Shown piece by piece: positions 24,805-31,764 of a DNA stretch of 42,535 nucleotides (its first letter is position 1; the number at the start of each line of letters is the position of its first letter). Under the pieces are notes generated by a model. It was not told the origin of the DNA. It worked only from the letters and a program-made list of their open reading frames with translations, and searched no databases. The translations under genes were made by a program, and so were the position numbers. Source of the DNA: JANWHZ01 sp035758575 (GTDB taxonomy: Bacteria; Patescibacteriota; Saccharimonadia; Saccharimonadales; UBA4665); assembly GCA_035758575.1 (NCBI GenBank), contig DASTXH010000014.1, positions 1 to 42,535 of the forward strand, read 5' to 3'.

Positions 24805-25704
24805 TTAAACCTCCTCGATCATCTTCAGGCGCTTTGCGCCAAGGGCAATCAAAACATAACCAGACGCCTGCGCTGCCAACAAAGCATACATGATGCATAA
24901 CGTTGTGCTCAGTGAAATATTAGTCTTACTAGCGTACGTGTTGGCATCGTATTGTACGGCAATGGCCGCAGCGATGACAATAGTAAGGCCGGTGGCGAGC
25001 CGAGTAAGAGCATGCCGGTACAGTACGCCCGTGGCTTTATGGGCGTAGAGCCATAACTCGTAGGCGCTTAAAAGGCCAATAAACCAGGCGTAAATGTATG
25101 GGATGATCAGCGTGGTAATCAGCGGCACCAAAGGCAGGCGGTATGGATTGTTCCGTACGTGGTTGTGCATTACGAAGTACATAAAGAACACCGCAACTAC
25201 AATGTAGATAAACGTAAGTATTTGCGAGCCTATGCGGCCCGGTTTGGCCCGGGCTATCGCGGTAAGCCGATAGGTGCCGGTGCTGATAGTAATGAAAGCG
25301 ACAATTGGTACCAGCAAAGCTATGTAATTGTTGATGATGGTATGCGCGCGGTCGAAGCCGTGGAACCGGGCTGCAATGCTATTACATATCAGGGCCGTAA
25401 TAGTGGTGAGCGCCATACCCCAGGCCATGATGCCTATGCCCCGTGCGATCCGGCAGAATGCTTCTCCTTCCCTGGCCGATTTGATCTTACTGGCATATTT
25501 AGCCAGCATGTCGAATGCATAGAACGCGGCGAACCATATTACGCCGTACGGTAGGATAAGCGTTAAGATGGCTGCACGGTACACGGCCGTAGTAATATGC
25601 AGCGCGTGCAACGTGGCGGGTGCGGGCGGTAGGGTGAGTGCAAGGGTTGCTGCAGCCAGCAATAGTAGTATGAACCATGTAATGGGCGAAAACCGTCGTA
25701 GCAT
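24805..25704 (-). CDS. Eight-helix membrane protein heading a sensory operon
   Basis: 299 residues with eight predicted helices (about 8-25, 42-66, 88-108, 124-143, 161-181, 195-218, 231-249, 265-286) and very short loops. Charged or aromatic residues in the membrane (for example YFVMHNH) could bind a ligand, but no family motif is seen. Promoter TATAAT (25740-25735) and GAGGAGA 4 nt before the ATG make the start clear. Followed by the small protein, the PAS kinase and the receiver, it looks like the membrane input of that system. A transporter remains possible. Confidence 0.75.
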   Translation of the reverse strand: MLRRFSPITWFILLLLAAATLALTLPPAPATLHALHITTAVYRAAILTLILPYGVIWFAAFYAFDMLAKYASKIKSAREGEAFCRIARGIGIMAWGMALTTITALICNSIAARFHGFDRAHTIINNYIALLVPIVAFITISTGTYRLTAIARAKPGRIGSQILTFIYIVVAVFFMYFVMHNHVRNNPYRLPLVPLITTLIIPYIYAWFIGLLSAYELWLYAHKATGVLYRHALTRLATGLTIVIAAAIAVQYDANTYASKTNISLSTTLCIMYALLAAQASGYVLIALGAKRLKMIEEV

Positions 25705-25770
25705 GTGTTCTCCTCGTGCTAGTGATGTGGCTTAATTATACAATAAATAGAGCTGCAGTGCGCTCCGGCA

Positions 25771-25799
25771 TTGTAGTAACAGGGAAAATGCGGTAAAAT
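25771..25799 (+). promoter_or_regulatory. Promoter reading into the tRNA-like element
   Basis: TTGTAG (25771-25776) and TAAAAT (25794-25799) with a 17-bp gap. No open frame follows; the next recognisable item is the tRNA-Gln-like segment at 25836. This suggests the decayed copy may still be transcribed. Confidence 0.45.
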
Positions 25800-25835
25800 C
25801 TACCTGCTAGTAATTCAGTTTTATTGGTGCCTCGT

Positions 25836-25888
25836 TTGGGCGTCGCAAAGCGGTAAGTCGTCTCGGGTTTTGGTCCCAGCATCCGGGG
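25836..25888 (+). pseudogene. Degenerate tRNA-Gln 5' part (acceptor, D and anticodon arms)
   Basis: 53 nt closely follow the intact tRNA-Gln at 26052, including the anticodon loop TTTTGGT and the CAGCATCCGGGG that leads into the T-arm. The D-stem no longer pairs and the anticodon stem has mismatches. The T-arm is cut after its 5' strand, and a hairpin-rich insert follows. No matching acceptor 3' strand is found, so it is unlikely to be a working tRNA. Confidence 0.6.
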
Positions 25889-26006
25889 TGAGAACTGCCA
25901 GCGGCAGTTCGCAAGGCCGCAAGCCCGCAAGCCCGGCACGCCGAAGGCGACCGAGCTGAGGCGGGCCCGCGAAATTTTCGTCTGAAAATATTCGTGGGTC
26001 GAATCC
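25889..26006 (+). repeat. Hairpin-rich insert in the T-arm of the tRNA-Gln-like copy
   Basis: About 110 nt without an open frame. It holds a perfect stem GAACTGCC/GGCAGTTC (25892-25910, 3-nt loop), a palindrome GCGGGCCCGC (25961-25970) and an AT stem CGAAATTTTC/GAAAATATTCG (25970-25994). It closes with GGGTCGAATCC (25996-26006), which looks like the 3' strand of a T-arm. The layout matches an element inserted in a T-loop with part of the loop repeated. Confidence 0.45.
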
Positions 26007-26010
26007 GTCA

Positions 26011-26041
26011 TTAACAATTCGAACCCATCGTAACGTATAAT
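26011..26041 (+). promoter_or_regulatory. Promoter of tRNA-Gln
   Basis: TTAACA (26011-26016) and a perfect TATAAT (26036-26041), 19 bp apart, ending 10 bp before the first base of the tRNA. Confidence 0.55.
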
Positions 26042-26051
26042 CGATAACTAT

Positions 26052-26126
26052 TGGGGCGTCGCCAAGCGGTAAGGCACTGGGTTTTGGTCCCAGCATCCGG
26101 GGGTTCGAATCCCTCCGCCCCAGCCA
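26052..26126 (+). tRNA. tRNA-Gln (anticodon TTG), CCA encoded
   Basis: Full cloverleaf: acceptor TGGGGCG/CGCCCCA (26052-26058 with 26116-26122), D-stem GCC/GGC, anticodon stem CTGGG/CCCAG around loop TTTTGGT with anticodon TTG, T-stem GGGGG/CCCTC around TTCGAAT, discriminator G and encoded CCA at 26124-26126. The T1 base and weak first pair are normal for glutamine tRNAs. It has its own promoter and a terminator whose stem begins within the CCA. Confidence 0.97.
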
Positions 26127-26168
26127 AATAAAATAGACATGCGCGCAAGTGTATGTCTATTTTATTTG
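26125..26168 (+). terminator. Terminator after tRNA-Gln (16-bp perfect stem)
   Basis: CAAATAAAATAGACAT (26125-26140) and its exact reverse complement (26153-26168) flank a 12-nt loop GCGCGCAAGTGT. The 3' arm holds TTTTATTT. The stem starts with the last CA of the tRNA 3' end, so processing and termination may be linked. AT-rich and symmetrical, it may work in both directions. Confidence 0.65.
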
Positions 26169-26180
26169 TACGTAGCTTCA

Positions 26181-26287
26181 GGGGTTCGAACGGCGAGCTC
26201 TGTGGGCTCAGCCGCCCGAAGCCTCCGCGGGAGCGTAGTGACCAGAAGGTGAGCCAAGGCGAAGGTCGAATCCCTCATCCCCAGAGA
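26181..26287 (+). repeat. Second interrupted T-arm: tRNA 3'-half remnant with an 80-nt structured insert
   Basis: GGGGTTCGAA (26181-26190) and GGTCGAATCCCTC (26264-26276), followed by ATCCCCAG, would form a tRNA T-arm and acceptor strand if the 80 nt at 26191-26270 were removed; TCGAA is repeated at both edges. The insert contains a stem CGGC-GAGC/GCTC-A-GCCG (26191-26214), CTCC/GGAG (26223-26233) and ACC/GGT. No open frame. The matching tRNA 5' half is not present nearby. The gap from 25705 to 26331 holds no protein gene. Confidence 0.4.
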
Positions 26288-26331
26288 TGTAATAGCGGCT
26301 CAAGCCAATAGGCTTCGCTACAGTAAAGGTT

Positions 26332-26823
26332 TCACGCGGGCAGCCTGATTGTCTTTAGTACTTTCCGCTGATAAGGATCCTTGTCTGGAAACATGTCTAT
26401 GATAGTCAGTGCGCTGAATGTCACGTGATCGCCTTTGTGAAGACGCGCGTGTTTTTGCACCGTCGCATGCGGCAAGAAACCTTCGCGGGCAGATTGTGGA
26501 TCGTTGAGTTTCAGGCCGCCTTCTTCCAGCAGCGCGATGACATCGTAGTGAAGCTTTACGAGACTGTCGGTTTTCTTGAGCAGTACTACCTGTGTCTGCT
26601 TCTCAGGGCCGAAGAATGTATCATCTTCGGCCACTGAGATGGCTTGCGGATAAGCACCCAATAACCGTTTTAGTCTTCTGACCATTGTAGGCACATCCCA
26701 ATCAATCGCAAACGTATCGACAACCGTTGTATGGAGCGGCCAGTCGGTTGATGCAAACTGGGCGCCTTCGGGAGCCTCTTCGAATAGTTGGATGATGGTG
26801 TATTTTTGAGTGAACGCTTGCAT
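26332..26823 (-). CDS. 2'-5' RNA ligase / 2H phosphoesterase family protein
   Basis: 163 residues with the two H-x-T motifs of the 2H superfamily: LHTTV (near residue 31) and LPHATV (near 117), spaced as in LigT/ThpR-like enzymes. No membrane segment. Such enzymes act on cyclic phosphates or RNA ends; the substrate here is unknown. A TATAAT on the minus strand (26864-26859) gives a leader of about 30 nt, without a clear Shine-Dalgarno site. Confidence 0.82.
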   Translation of the reverse strand: MQAFTQKYTIIQLFEEAPEGAQFASTDWPLHTTVVDTFAIDWDVPTMVRRLKRLLGAYPQAISVAEDDTFFGPEKQTQVVLLKKTDSLVKLHYDVIALLEEGGLKLNDPQSAREGFLPHATVQKHARLHKGDHVTFSALTIIDMFPDKDPYQRKVLKTIRLPA

Positions 26824-26854
26824 TACTTGTGGCTTCTTTTTGAGGTACCTGTCC

Positions 26855-26983
26855 TTGTATTATACCGAAGAGCACACCGATACGTTCCAGAAAGAGGTGT
26901 TCCGTGACTCGGTTGTCATTCAAGATGTGGATGGAGAAGTGGCTGGGCTCATTGAGCGTATAGGCCGAATGAAAGGCTCCTAG
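26855..26983 (+). CDS. Possible very small protein or 3' remnant of a gene
   Basis: A short frame ending at TAG 26981-26983 codes for a peptide that looks protein-like (TEEHTDTFQKEVFRDSVVIQ, then GEVAGLIERIGRMKGS). A TTG at 26855 with GAGGT 8 nt before it gives 42 residues; a TTG at 26840 would give 47. There is no ATG in frame. It may be a real small protein with a rare start or the tail of a lost gene. Confidence 0.3.
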   Translation: MYYTEEHTDTFQKEVFRDSVVIQDVDGEVAGLIERIGRMKGS

Positions 26984-27022
26984 AGTCCTCCAATAGGTGA
27001 GCGCGTATGCAGCCTACTACTG

Positions 27023-27028
27023 TATAAT
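27023..27028 (+). promoter_or_regulatory. -10 element 7 nt before the Maf start
   Basis: Perfect TATAAT followed by 7 nt and the ATG at 27036. This supports ATG 27036 as the true start and predicts a leaderless mRNA; the longer frame from 26997 would place the promoter inside the coding region. Confidence 0.5.
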
Positions 27029-27035
27029 GCCACCA

Positions 27036-27608
27036 ATGTACATCATATTGGCATCAGAATCATTCCTTAAGAACTTCATCTTTTCCGCTACGAAACTTCC
27101 ATACAAAAAAGTACCGGCGGATATAGACGAGTCCATTTTCGACCATGAACCGGTTGAACAGCGCGTTGTATCATTAGCGCGTGCAAAATGCGAGAAAGTC
27201 GCTGCCGACCATCCCAATGACTTTATAATTTCAGCAGATACATTGATTACACTAGACGGTGCCGTATTGACCAAACCAAAGACACCCGAAGAAGCATTCC
27301 AGCGAACACTTGACTTCTCGGGTAAAAGTATTGAAGTCTTCACGGGTGTGGCAACGTACTCTCCCAAAAATGGCATCGAAACACATCTCGCCCACGGCAA
27401 GGTAACATACATGAGTTTCACCGAGGGTGACTTACATCGTCTGACAACAGAAGACAATCCGCAAATCCGCAATGGGCTTGGTGTCTTCACGGACTCTCCG
27501 GGATTCACCCTTGTCGGACACTGGGAAGGCTCCTATACCGGCCTCATGGGGCTACCGATGGAGTTTGTCTACCCCCAGCTTCGCAAGGCTGGACTGCTGA
27601 ACGGTTAA
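27036..27608 (+). CDS. Maf-like nucleotide pyrophosphatase, divergent
   Basis: 190 residues from ATG 27036, starting MYIILASES as expected for Maf proteins, which hydrolyse non-canonical or modified nucleoside triphosphates. Core motifs ISADTLITLDG, LTKPKTPEEAFQRTL and SGKSIEVFTGVA are kept. The usual ASxSPRR at the N-terminus is replaced by ASESFLKNF, so two conserved basic residues are changed. The C-terminal GLMGLPMEFVYPQLRKAG is typical. Activity may differ from canonical Maf/YhdE. Followed closely by a small gene. Confidence 0.85.
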   Translation: MYIILASESFLKNFIFSATKLPYKKVPADIDESIFDHEPVEQRVVSLARAKCEKVAADHPNDFIISADTLITLDGAVLTKPKTPEEAFQRTLDFSGKSIEVFTGVATYSPKNGIETHLAHGKVTYMSFTEGDLHRLTTEDNPQIRNGLGVFTDSPGFTLVGHWEGSYTGLMGLPMEFVYPQLRKAGLLNG

Positions 27609-27635
27609 GTGAGCGAGGGGGAGGAAGGCATTAGC

Positions 27636-27776
27636 ATGCCAGCCGCAACACTTGAGGGATGTAAGGATGGCGCTGAATCGGGCATAATTTACTACATGCT
27701 TACAGGCGATGGCGGCGAGGGTCAAGATAGCTCTTGGGTGTATGATGTAAGGGAGTATCTGACAGGTCGCTTCTAG
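27636..27776 (+). CDS. Small protein downstream of Maf
   Basis: 46 residues (MPAATLEGCKDGAESG, then IIYYMLTGDGGEGQD and a polar end). GGAGGAAGG lies 7 nt before the ATG, one of the best ribosome sites in the window, which is the main support. The frame is open back to GTG 27609, directly after the Maf stop, so the gene is probably translated from the same mRNA. Acidic, no membrane helix; not recognised. Confidence 0.45.
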   Translation: MPAATLEGCKDGAESGIIYYMLTGDGGEGQDSSWVYDVREYLTGRF

Positions 27777-27810
27777 CGGCATGATATCTATTGGAGCAAA
27801 ACTTTAACCG

Positions 27811-28125
27811 ATGAATTACACAGAATCCATATTAGTACTTAGTTCGTTATTGTTTGGAACCTTTCTATACATCCTGACATTAGTCAATGGGCCGGGAATA
27901 ACCATCTTTGCCGGGGGAAGTTACATTGACATGGCTAGGCTACCGTCGTTAATCAAATTTCTTCTGGTAGTCGTCCTTGTGAGCGTCGCTCTTAGCTACC
28001 TAATCACGAGAGGAATGTTGGCGGCGCTGCAGTACGCCGGCCTTAATGTGCTCATCGGCGCTATAATGGGCGCTAATCTTATACTTGTCCGTAAACATCC
28101 TGACCACTCTGACACGGAGAAATAG
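27811..28125 (+). CDS. Small three-helix membrane protein
   Basis: 104 residues with three hydrophobic helices (about 6-24, 46-66, 70-91) and a charged C-terminus (RKHPDHSDTEK). No motif is recognised. It lies 34 bp after the small gene above and may belong to the Maf transcript. It converges on the gene ending at 28153. Ribosome site weak. Confidence 0.55.
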   Translation: MNYTESILVLSSLLFGTFLYILTLVNGPGITIFAGGSYIDMARLPSLIKFLLVVVLVSVALSYLITRGMLAALQYAGLNVLIGAIMGANLILVRKHPDHSDTEK

Positions 28126-28152
28126 ACGCTGCAATTTGTTAGGCTCAACCTA

Positions 28153-29439
28153 CTACGGAACGCTTAAAGTACTTTCGTTTAAGCATACTGCATCAGTCGT
28201 GCCGTTTTGGTTATCTGGCGGCGAATCGACACTACCGCGACTTGTGTATCGGAATGAGTCTGCAAACTGATCAAAATCATCCCTACTGATGCCTTGGCTT
28301 ACAATGTCGTATCTGAGGTTACCGATTGTAAACACTCGCACATATCCAGTGACAGTGCCTCCCGTCACATTTTCCGCAAACTGGCCCTCCTCAGCCAATG
28401 CGCCGCCGGAAGGTAAGCGCTTTTCATATACTTTGTCTACAAGCGTAGCGCCATACATTACGATGTCCGAGTCTAGAAAGTTGACTAGTGCCGATTTAAG
28501 GGCGGGCTGCGACATATGTGCAAAGTCACCGTCATGGATAGGCCACGCGTAAACATAGAGATCATTGATCTGGGTATTGCTATTAAGGGCGCTCGTATAC
28601 AACGTATAGGGTATTGGGTCTTCGTTGCAATTCGGTTCGTACGAATAATCGTTCTCCGAGGGCTTCCCCGGAAAATCGATAGTAAAACCGTACTTGGATG
28701 AGGCAAGATGCGTCGTTTGCACATCAGGAGTCGGGCTAACGCCTCCTATAGCCGGAGCCACATATTTACCGGCATTTCTTTCGCGTGCCGAGAAGACGAC
28801 CCCAAGGGCCAACAGCAGAAGGATAGCACCTATGAGCCAGGCAGACCTTCGTACGCGCGACATTCCCCGGCTCCACTGTATACTTTCCTTTTTGACTTTA
28901 TCGCTTATTTCCACATTTTGTTCGCGCAATCTGTCCTGAAGTAATTTGATGTTGCTTGCGGCTTTCTTGCGGTAAGAGTTGGCATATACACTGAGCACCA
29001 CCACGAGCCCGAAGACAGCCATTTCAAAGACATTATGGAGAGCGATCGCCACCACGAACATGAATCCGAATAGAACATAGGCAAAGGTAGAGGATTTCCT
29101 CTGTTGCTCAACGGCCCGCATGCGCCGCTCAAGGTAAGCGGGCAAGGCATTTCGTGTTGTTGGATCCGTAGGAACTTCGGCGCGCTTGACTGCATCTGCA
29201 AGATTCCGCAGCTGCCATGGGCTACTCAGGCCAAGCGATTTTGCATACTTATCAAGATATAGCTGGATGACGAGTGTCGAGACGGTGCCATAAGCTATGC
29301 TGATAAACAGAACGTATAGCCAGTTAAAGTAACGCGGCTGATAGATAAGCCTGATGATTATAAGAGCCACCACCGACTGGACAGCAACCCTGGTGGGTAT
29401 GGCCGTTAAGATTCGTTGCCGCATTGATGGGTATTTCAT
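28153..29439 (-). CDS. Multi-helix membrane protein with an extracellular C-terminal domain
   Basis: 428 residues: two helices near the N-terminus (about 14-34, 38-63), a helix pair at about 118-156, a charged, possibly coiled segment (about 160-195), a fifth helix (about 196-220) and an extracellular domain of about 190 residues. That domain begins ASSKYGFTIDFPGKPSENDY, a pattern seen in PsbP-like or DUF1795-like lipid-associated domains, and ends RDDFDQFADSFRYTS. Function unknown; the domain likeness is by eye. Confidence 0.7.
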   Translation of the reverse strand: MKYPSMRQRILTAIPTRVAVQSVVALIIIRLIYQPRYFNWLYVLFISIAYGTVSTLVIQLYLDKYAKSLGLSSPWQLRNLADAVKRAEVPTDPTTRNALPAYLERRMRAVEQQRKSSTFAYVLFGFMFVVAIALHNVFEMAVFGLVVVLSVYANSYRKKAASNIKLLQDRLREQNVEISDKVKKESIQWSRGMSRVRRSAWLIGAILLLLALGVVFSARERNAGKYVAPAIGGVSPTPDVQTTHLASSKYGFTIDFPGKPSENDYSYEPNCNEDPIPYTLYTSALNSNTQINDLYVYAWPIHDGDFAHMSQPALKSALVNFLDSDIVMYGATLVDKVYEKRLPSGGALAEEGQFAENVTGGTVTGYVRVFTIGNLRYDIVSQGISRDDFDQFADSFRYTSRGSVDSPPDNQNGTTDAVCLNESTLSVP

Positions 29440-29491
29440 TTCTGTTGTTACTCTAGCAGGAAGACGACGTTAATATTTCCCATATCGGCGG

Positions 29492-30310
29492 CTAGCTTTC
29501 GACATCGAGCGTGATGAAGCCATCGTACTCCCACTCAAACGTGCCCGTGCCGCCGGTGCGCCACACGGTAATATGTGCCTGATGCGTGCCCAGAGTCAGG
29601 GCGCTGCTAATATTAAACCTAATCGACCAAGACGTCGCCACTCCTGGATTGCCCGTGTAAGATACCCAGGCGCTGGGATTAGTATCGTACCATGGGTTCG
29701 TTGGAGTAGTTATAGCGTAGCCGTCCGGAGAGCTGACGGTCAGCCAATCGCTGAAGAGCGACTGGCTCTTATGGAACACGATCGTCGGTGTGTTGAACAC
29801 TAAGTCGCCGCCATAATACACCGTATATTCCTTTTCGGCACTATAAACTATCTTCGTCCCTGGCGGCACTTGGCCGGGACTATCGATAGTAATGTTGACA
29901 TCCTGAGCTGCCGGAACGGGTGGAGTGCTGGACCACGCGTCTGATCTGGGGTCTGGCGATGTCTTGTATTTGACAACCGGCTTACTAACGGCAGGGGCTG
30001 GCGCGGACGCCGCAACTGGAGCTGGAGTAACTGCCGGTACAGCAGCCTGCTGCGCAGGTACAGCCTTTGGTGCCATTTGCGTCTGAATCTCGACAGCCGG
30101 CTTACTGGGTTCTTCGATGCCTAGTCTTTGGAGAAGCGCGGTGCGGAACGGCGTGCCCGAAGAGAAGATGGCACTGCCGCCTGCAATAGTCATGAGGGTC
30201 ATGCCGCCAGCTGCAACACCCAGTAGTAGAAAGCGAATGTTACGGATTCGAGCCAGTGGCGTAATTAACTGGCTAAAATGACGTATGCGAGAAAAACGAA
30301 TGGATTCCAT
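29492..30310 (-). CDS. Membrane-anchored protein with Ala/Pro-rich stalk and Ig-like domain
   Basis: 272 residues: a basic start, one helix (about 27-50), an Ala/Pro/Val-rich low-complexity stalk (about 75-135) and a beta-rich extracellular domain (about 140-272) with many Trp/Tyr residues (SDWLTVSSPDGYAITTPTNP, FEWEYDGFITLDV), which looks like an Ig or carbohydrate-binding fold. It lies 52 bp upstream of the gene at 29439 on the same strand and may share its transcript. Probably a surface display protein; no known family. Confidence 0.65.
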   Translation of the reverse strand: MESIRFSRIRHFSQLITPLARIRNIRFLLLGVAAGGMTLMTIAGGSAIFSSGTPFRTALLQRLGIEEPSKPAVEIQTQMAPKAVPAQQAAVPAVTPAPVAASAPAPAVSKPVVKYKTSPDPRSDAWSSTPPVPAAQDVNITIDSPGQVPPGTKIVYSAEKEYTVYYGGDLVFNTPTIVFHKSQSLFSDWLTVSSPDGYAITTPTNPWYDTNPSAWVSYTGNPGVATSWSIRFNISSALTLGTHQAHITVWRTGGTGTFEWEYDGFITLDVES

Positions 30311-30412
30311 AAAATCAATCTATCTAAAACTAATATCTACCTTAACATAAATTTAGGCACCTATATACTTAACTAACCTACAATCAGGGCAGTGCTTATA
30401 CTGCGCCTCTGG

Positions 30413-30442
30413 TTAGCATACTGCTGACAGGTGCCCTATAAT
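30413..30442 (+). promoter_or_regulatory. Promoter of a 39-residue gene, leaderless
   Basis: TTAGCA (30413-30418), 18 bp, then TATAAT (30437-30442), 7 nt and ATG at 30450. The start of transcription should fall on the first base of the ATG. Confidence 0.5.
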
Positions 30443-30449
30443 GGGGCAT

Positions 30450-30569
30450 ATGCCAAATAAAAAGCAGCCGAAGGTTACACCTGAGTTTGAACAGACGATT
30501 AGGGCGTTAGCTAATACGCCACCAGTGAGTAATGAGGAGATTGTGAGGCGGGGTAAAAAACTAATTTAA
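30450..30569 (+). CDS. Very small basic protein
   Basis: 39 residues: MPNKKQPKVTPEFEQTIRAL then ANTPPVSNEEIVRRGKKLI. Charged, one amphipathic helix, no cysteine and no membrane segment. The strong promoter directly before it and the sensible composition support a real gene. Short proteins with TPEFE-x-I-x-x-L-x-x-TPP layout are common next to other genes in many bacteria, but I cannot name a function. The last 9 bp overlap the convergent gene ending at 30561. Confidence 0.55.
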   Translation: MPNKKQPKVTPEFEQTIRALANTPPVSNEEIVRRGKKLI

Positions 30570-31199
30570 CGTATGCAGTACGTGTGCCATTACGGTAATA
30601 TACTCAACAGAAGCAACCCCTAAGCATAAGAGCTGCAATATCGTAAAAAAGTCTGTTGACTGGATAGTTTTGGGGCGTATTGTTCCTAGAAGAGATTTTA
30701 ACTCATCACTTGATCTTATGTAGCCTTCTCCAATCAAACGGGAAGCACCAAACTTTAGGTTTTTGCTTTTACTGAAGAATCTTCTCTCCATATAGAGCTG
30801 AAGAAACCCAAATAGTATGGACAATGCAGCCAAGACTATCGCATTCACGAGGGTTTGTCGGAATGACGGCGAAAGCGACTTGAGCACATTACGGTCAATA
30901 AATATAGGTGATGAGAGCGTTATGACACCGCCTGCCATCGCAAATAACTGATTTAACAGGCCACGGTTTGTTTCGTTCGCTTCGCCAGCTTCAATCTTTG
31001 CATCAGCCTCAAGTAGTAGTTGATATGCGATGAGGCGCTTTCGGAGACTGCTACTGAGAGGTTTCCGAACCGTCGCTACCTGATTCGGATTCGTCTGCAA
31101 GTTCTTCTTCCGACTCAAGGTGATAAACCGTCTCAATGCCGTAGGCGCTCCCTTGAAAAGCTCCGTTATCCCCGCGTACCATTTTGTCTTTCTCGTCAT
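30561..31199 (-). CDS. Three-helix membrane protein of unknown function
   Basis: 212 residues from ATG 31199: a basic N-terminal part (1-60), an amphipathic helix (56-80), helices at about 83-101, 116-136 and 184-206 and a charged middle loop. No recognised motif. The first 50 codons lie, in another frame, within the gene at 31278-31051; there is no clear ribosome site at ATG 31199, so the true start may be later or the overlap real. The part below 31050 is the sure portion. Confidence 0.6.
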   Translation of the reverse strand: MTRKTKWYAGITELFKGAPTALRRFITLSRKKNLQTNPNQVATVRKPLSSSLRKRLIAYQLLLEADAKIEAGEANETNRGLLNQLFAMAGGVITLSSPIFIDRNVLKSLSPSFRQTLVNAIVLAALSILFGFLQLYMERRFFSKSKNLKFGASRLIGEGYIRSSDELKSLLGTIRPKTIQSTDFFTILQLLCLGVASVEYITVMAHVLHTLN

Positions 31200-31278
31200 T
31201 GTCTGCCATTCTTATCCTCGCGTCATCTATTGCCAGCAGCACGATCACCACCAGCAGCGCCCCAATGAGCACTACCAT
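31051..31278 (-). CDS. Small anchored protein with acidic tail
   Basis: 75 residues: one N-terminal helix (2-17) followed by a very acidic, Ser/Glu-rich tail (ESEEELADESESGSDGSE). AGGGG 7 nt before ATG 31278 is a good ribosome site, and it is held in an ACCCC/GGGGT stem (31303-31285), which might limit translation. It overlaps the next gene by about 149 bp in a different frame. Codon choice looks natural in this frame. Function unknown. Confidence 0.5.
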   Translation of the reverse strand: MVVLIGALLVVIVLLAIDDARIRMADNDEKDKMVRGDNGAFQGSAYGIETVYHLESEEELADESESGSDGSETSQ

Positions 31279-31343
31279 AAGGATACCCCTGTTCTATTGG
31301 GGTGTAAAGTATATAAGCGCCTAACTTTAAAATTGGTCAATGC

Positions 31344-31763
31344 CTAAGTCTCACGACATGCATGGCAGTAGCCCTGCACTTCTATTTGGTGCTCGGTGGG
31401 CACAAAGTGGTGCTGGGCAGCGACGCCGCTGATAAAACCCTCCAACTCCAGTTCGCTGATAGGTATAACGGCGTGGCATTTCAGACAGGTGAGATGGTGA
31501 TGATGTTCCACGAAGCGGTCGCTCAGTTCCACCTTGTACTTCCAGCCAAGATGAACGCGCCGCACAATGCCCAGCCTCTCGAATAACGCGATAGTGCGGT
31601 ACAGGCTGGCGCGGTCGATATTGCCCGCCGCCATAATTTGCAATTCGGCCATAGACAGTGGCTTGCCATCCGCCAGCAATCCGAACACCAGCAGGCGCTG
31701 GGTGGTAACACTGCAATCGTGCTGGCGTAGTACGGCGGCAACATCCGGATCTTGGTGACTCAT
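31344..31763 (-). CDS. zur: Fur family regulator, probably Zur
   Basis: 139 residues from ATG 31763; the longer frame to 31919 runs through the promoter region and znuA. Winged helix: TTQRLLVFGLLADGKPLS and IDRASLYRTIALFERLGI. Metal sites: HHHHLTCLKC (His87-90, Cys93, Cys96), His118/119, His125 and the second CxxC (Cys133, Cys136), giving the structural Cys4 zinc. Divergent from znuABC, so zinc-dependent repression of uptake is the natural role; iron specificity is not excluded by sequence alone. TATACT stands 8 nt before the ATG. Confidence 0.88.
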   Translation of the reverse strand: MSHQDPDVAAVLRQHDCSVTTQRLLVFGLLADGKPLSMAELQIMAAGNIDRASLYRTIALFERLGIVRRVHLGWKYKVELSDRFVEHHHHLTCLKCHAVIPISELELEGFISGVAAQHHFVPTEHQIEVQGYCHACRET

Positions 31764-31764
31764 G

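Noticed and set aside
25836..26010. Intron-containing functional tRNA-Gln
   Set aside because: The D and anticodon stems do not pair properly and no 3' acceptor strand matching TTGGGCG is present, so splicing would not give a working tRNA.
25705..26331. CRISPR array or IS element near the tRNA
   Set aside because: The inserts differ in sequence, are not regularly repeated and contain no transposase frame.
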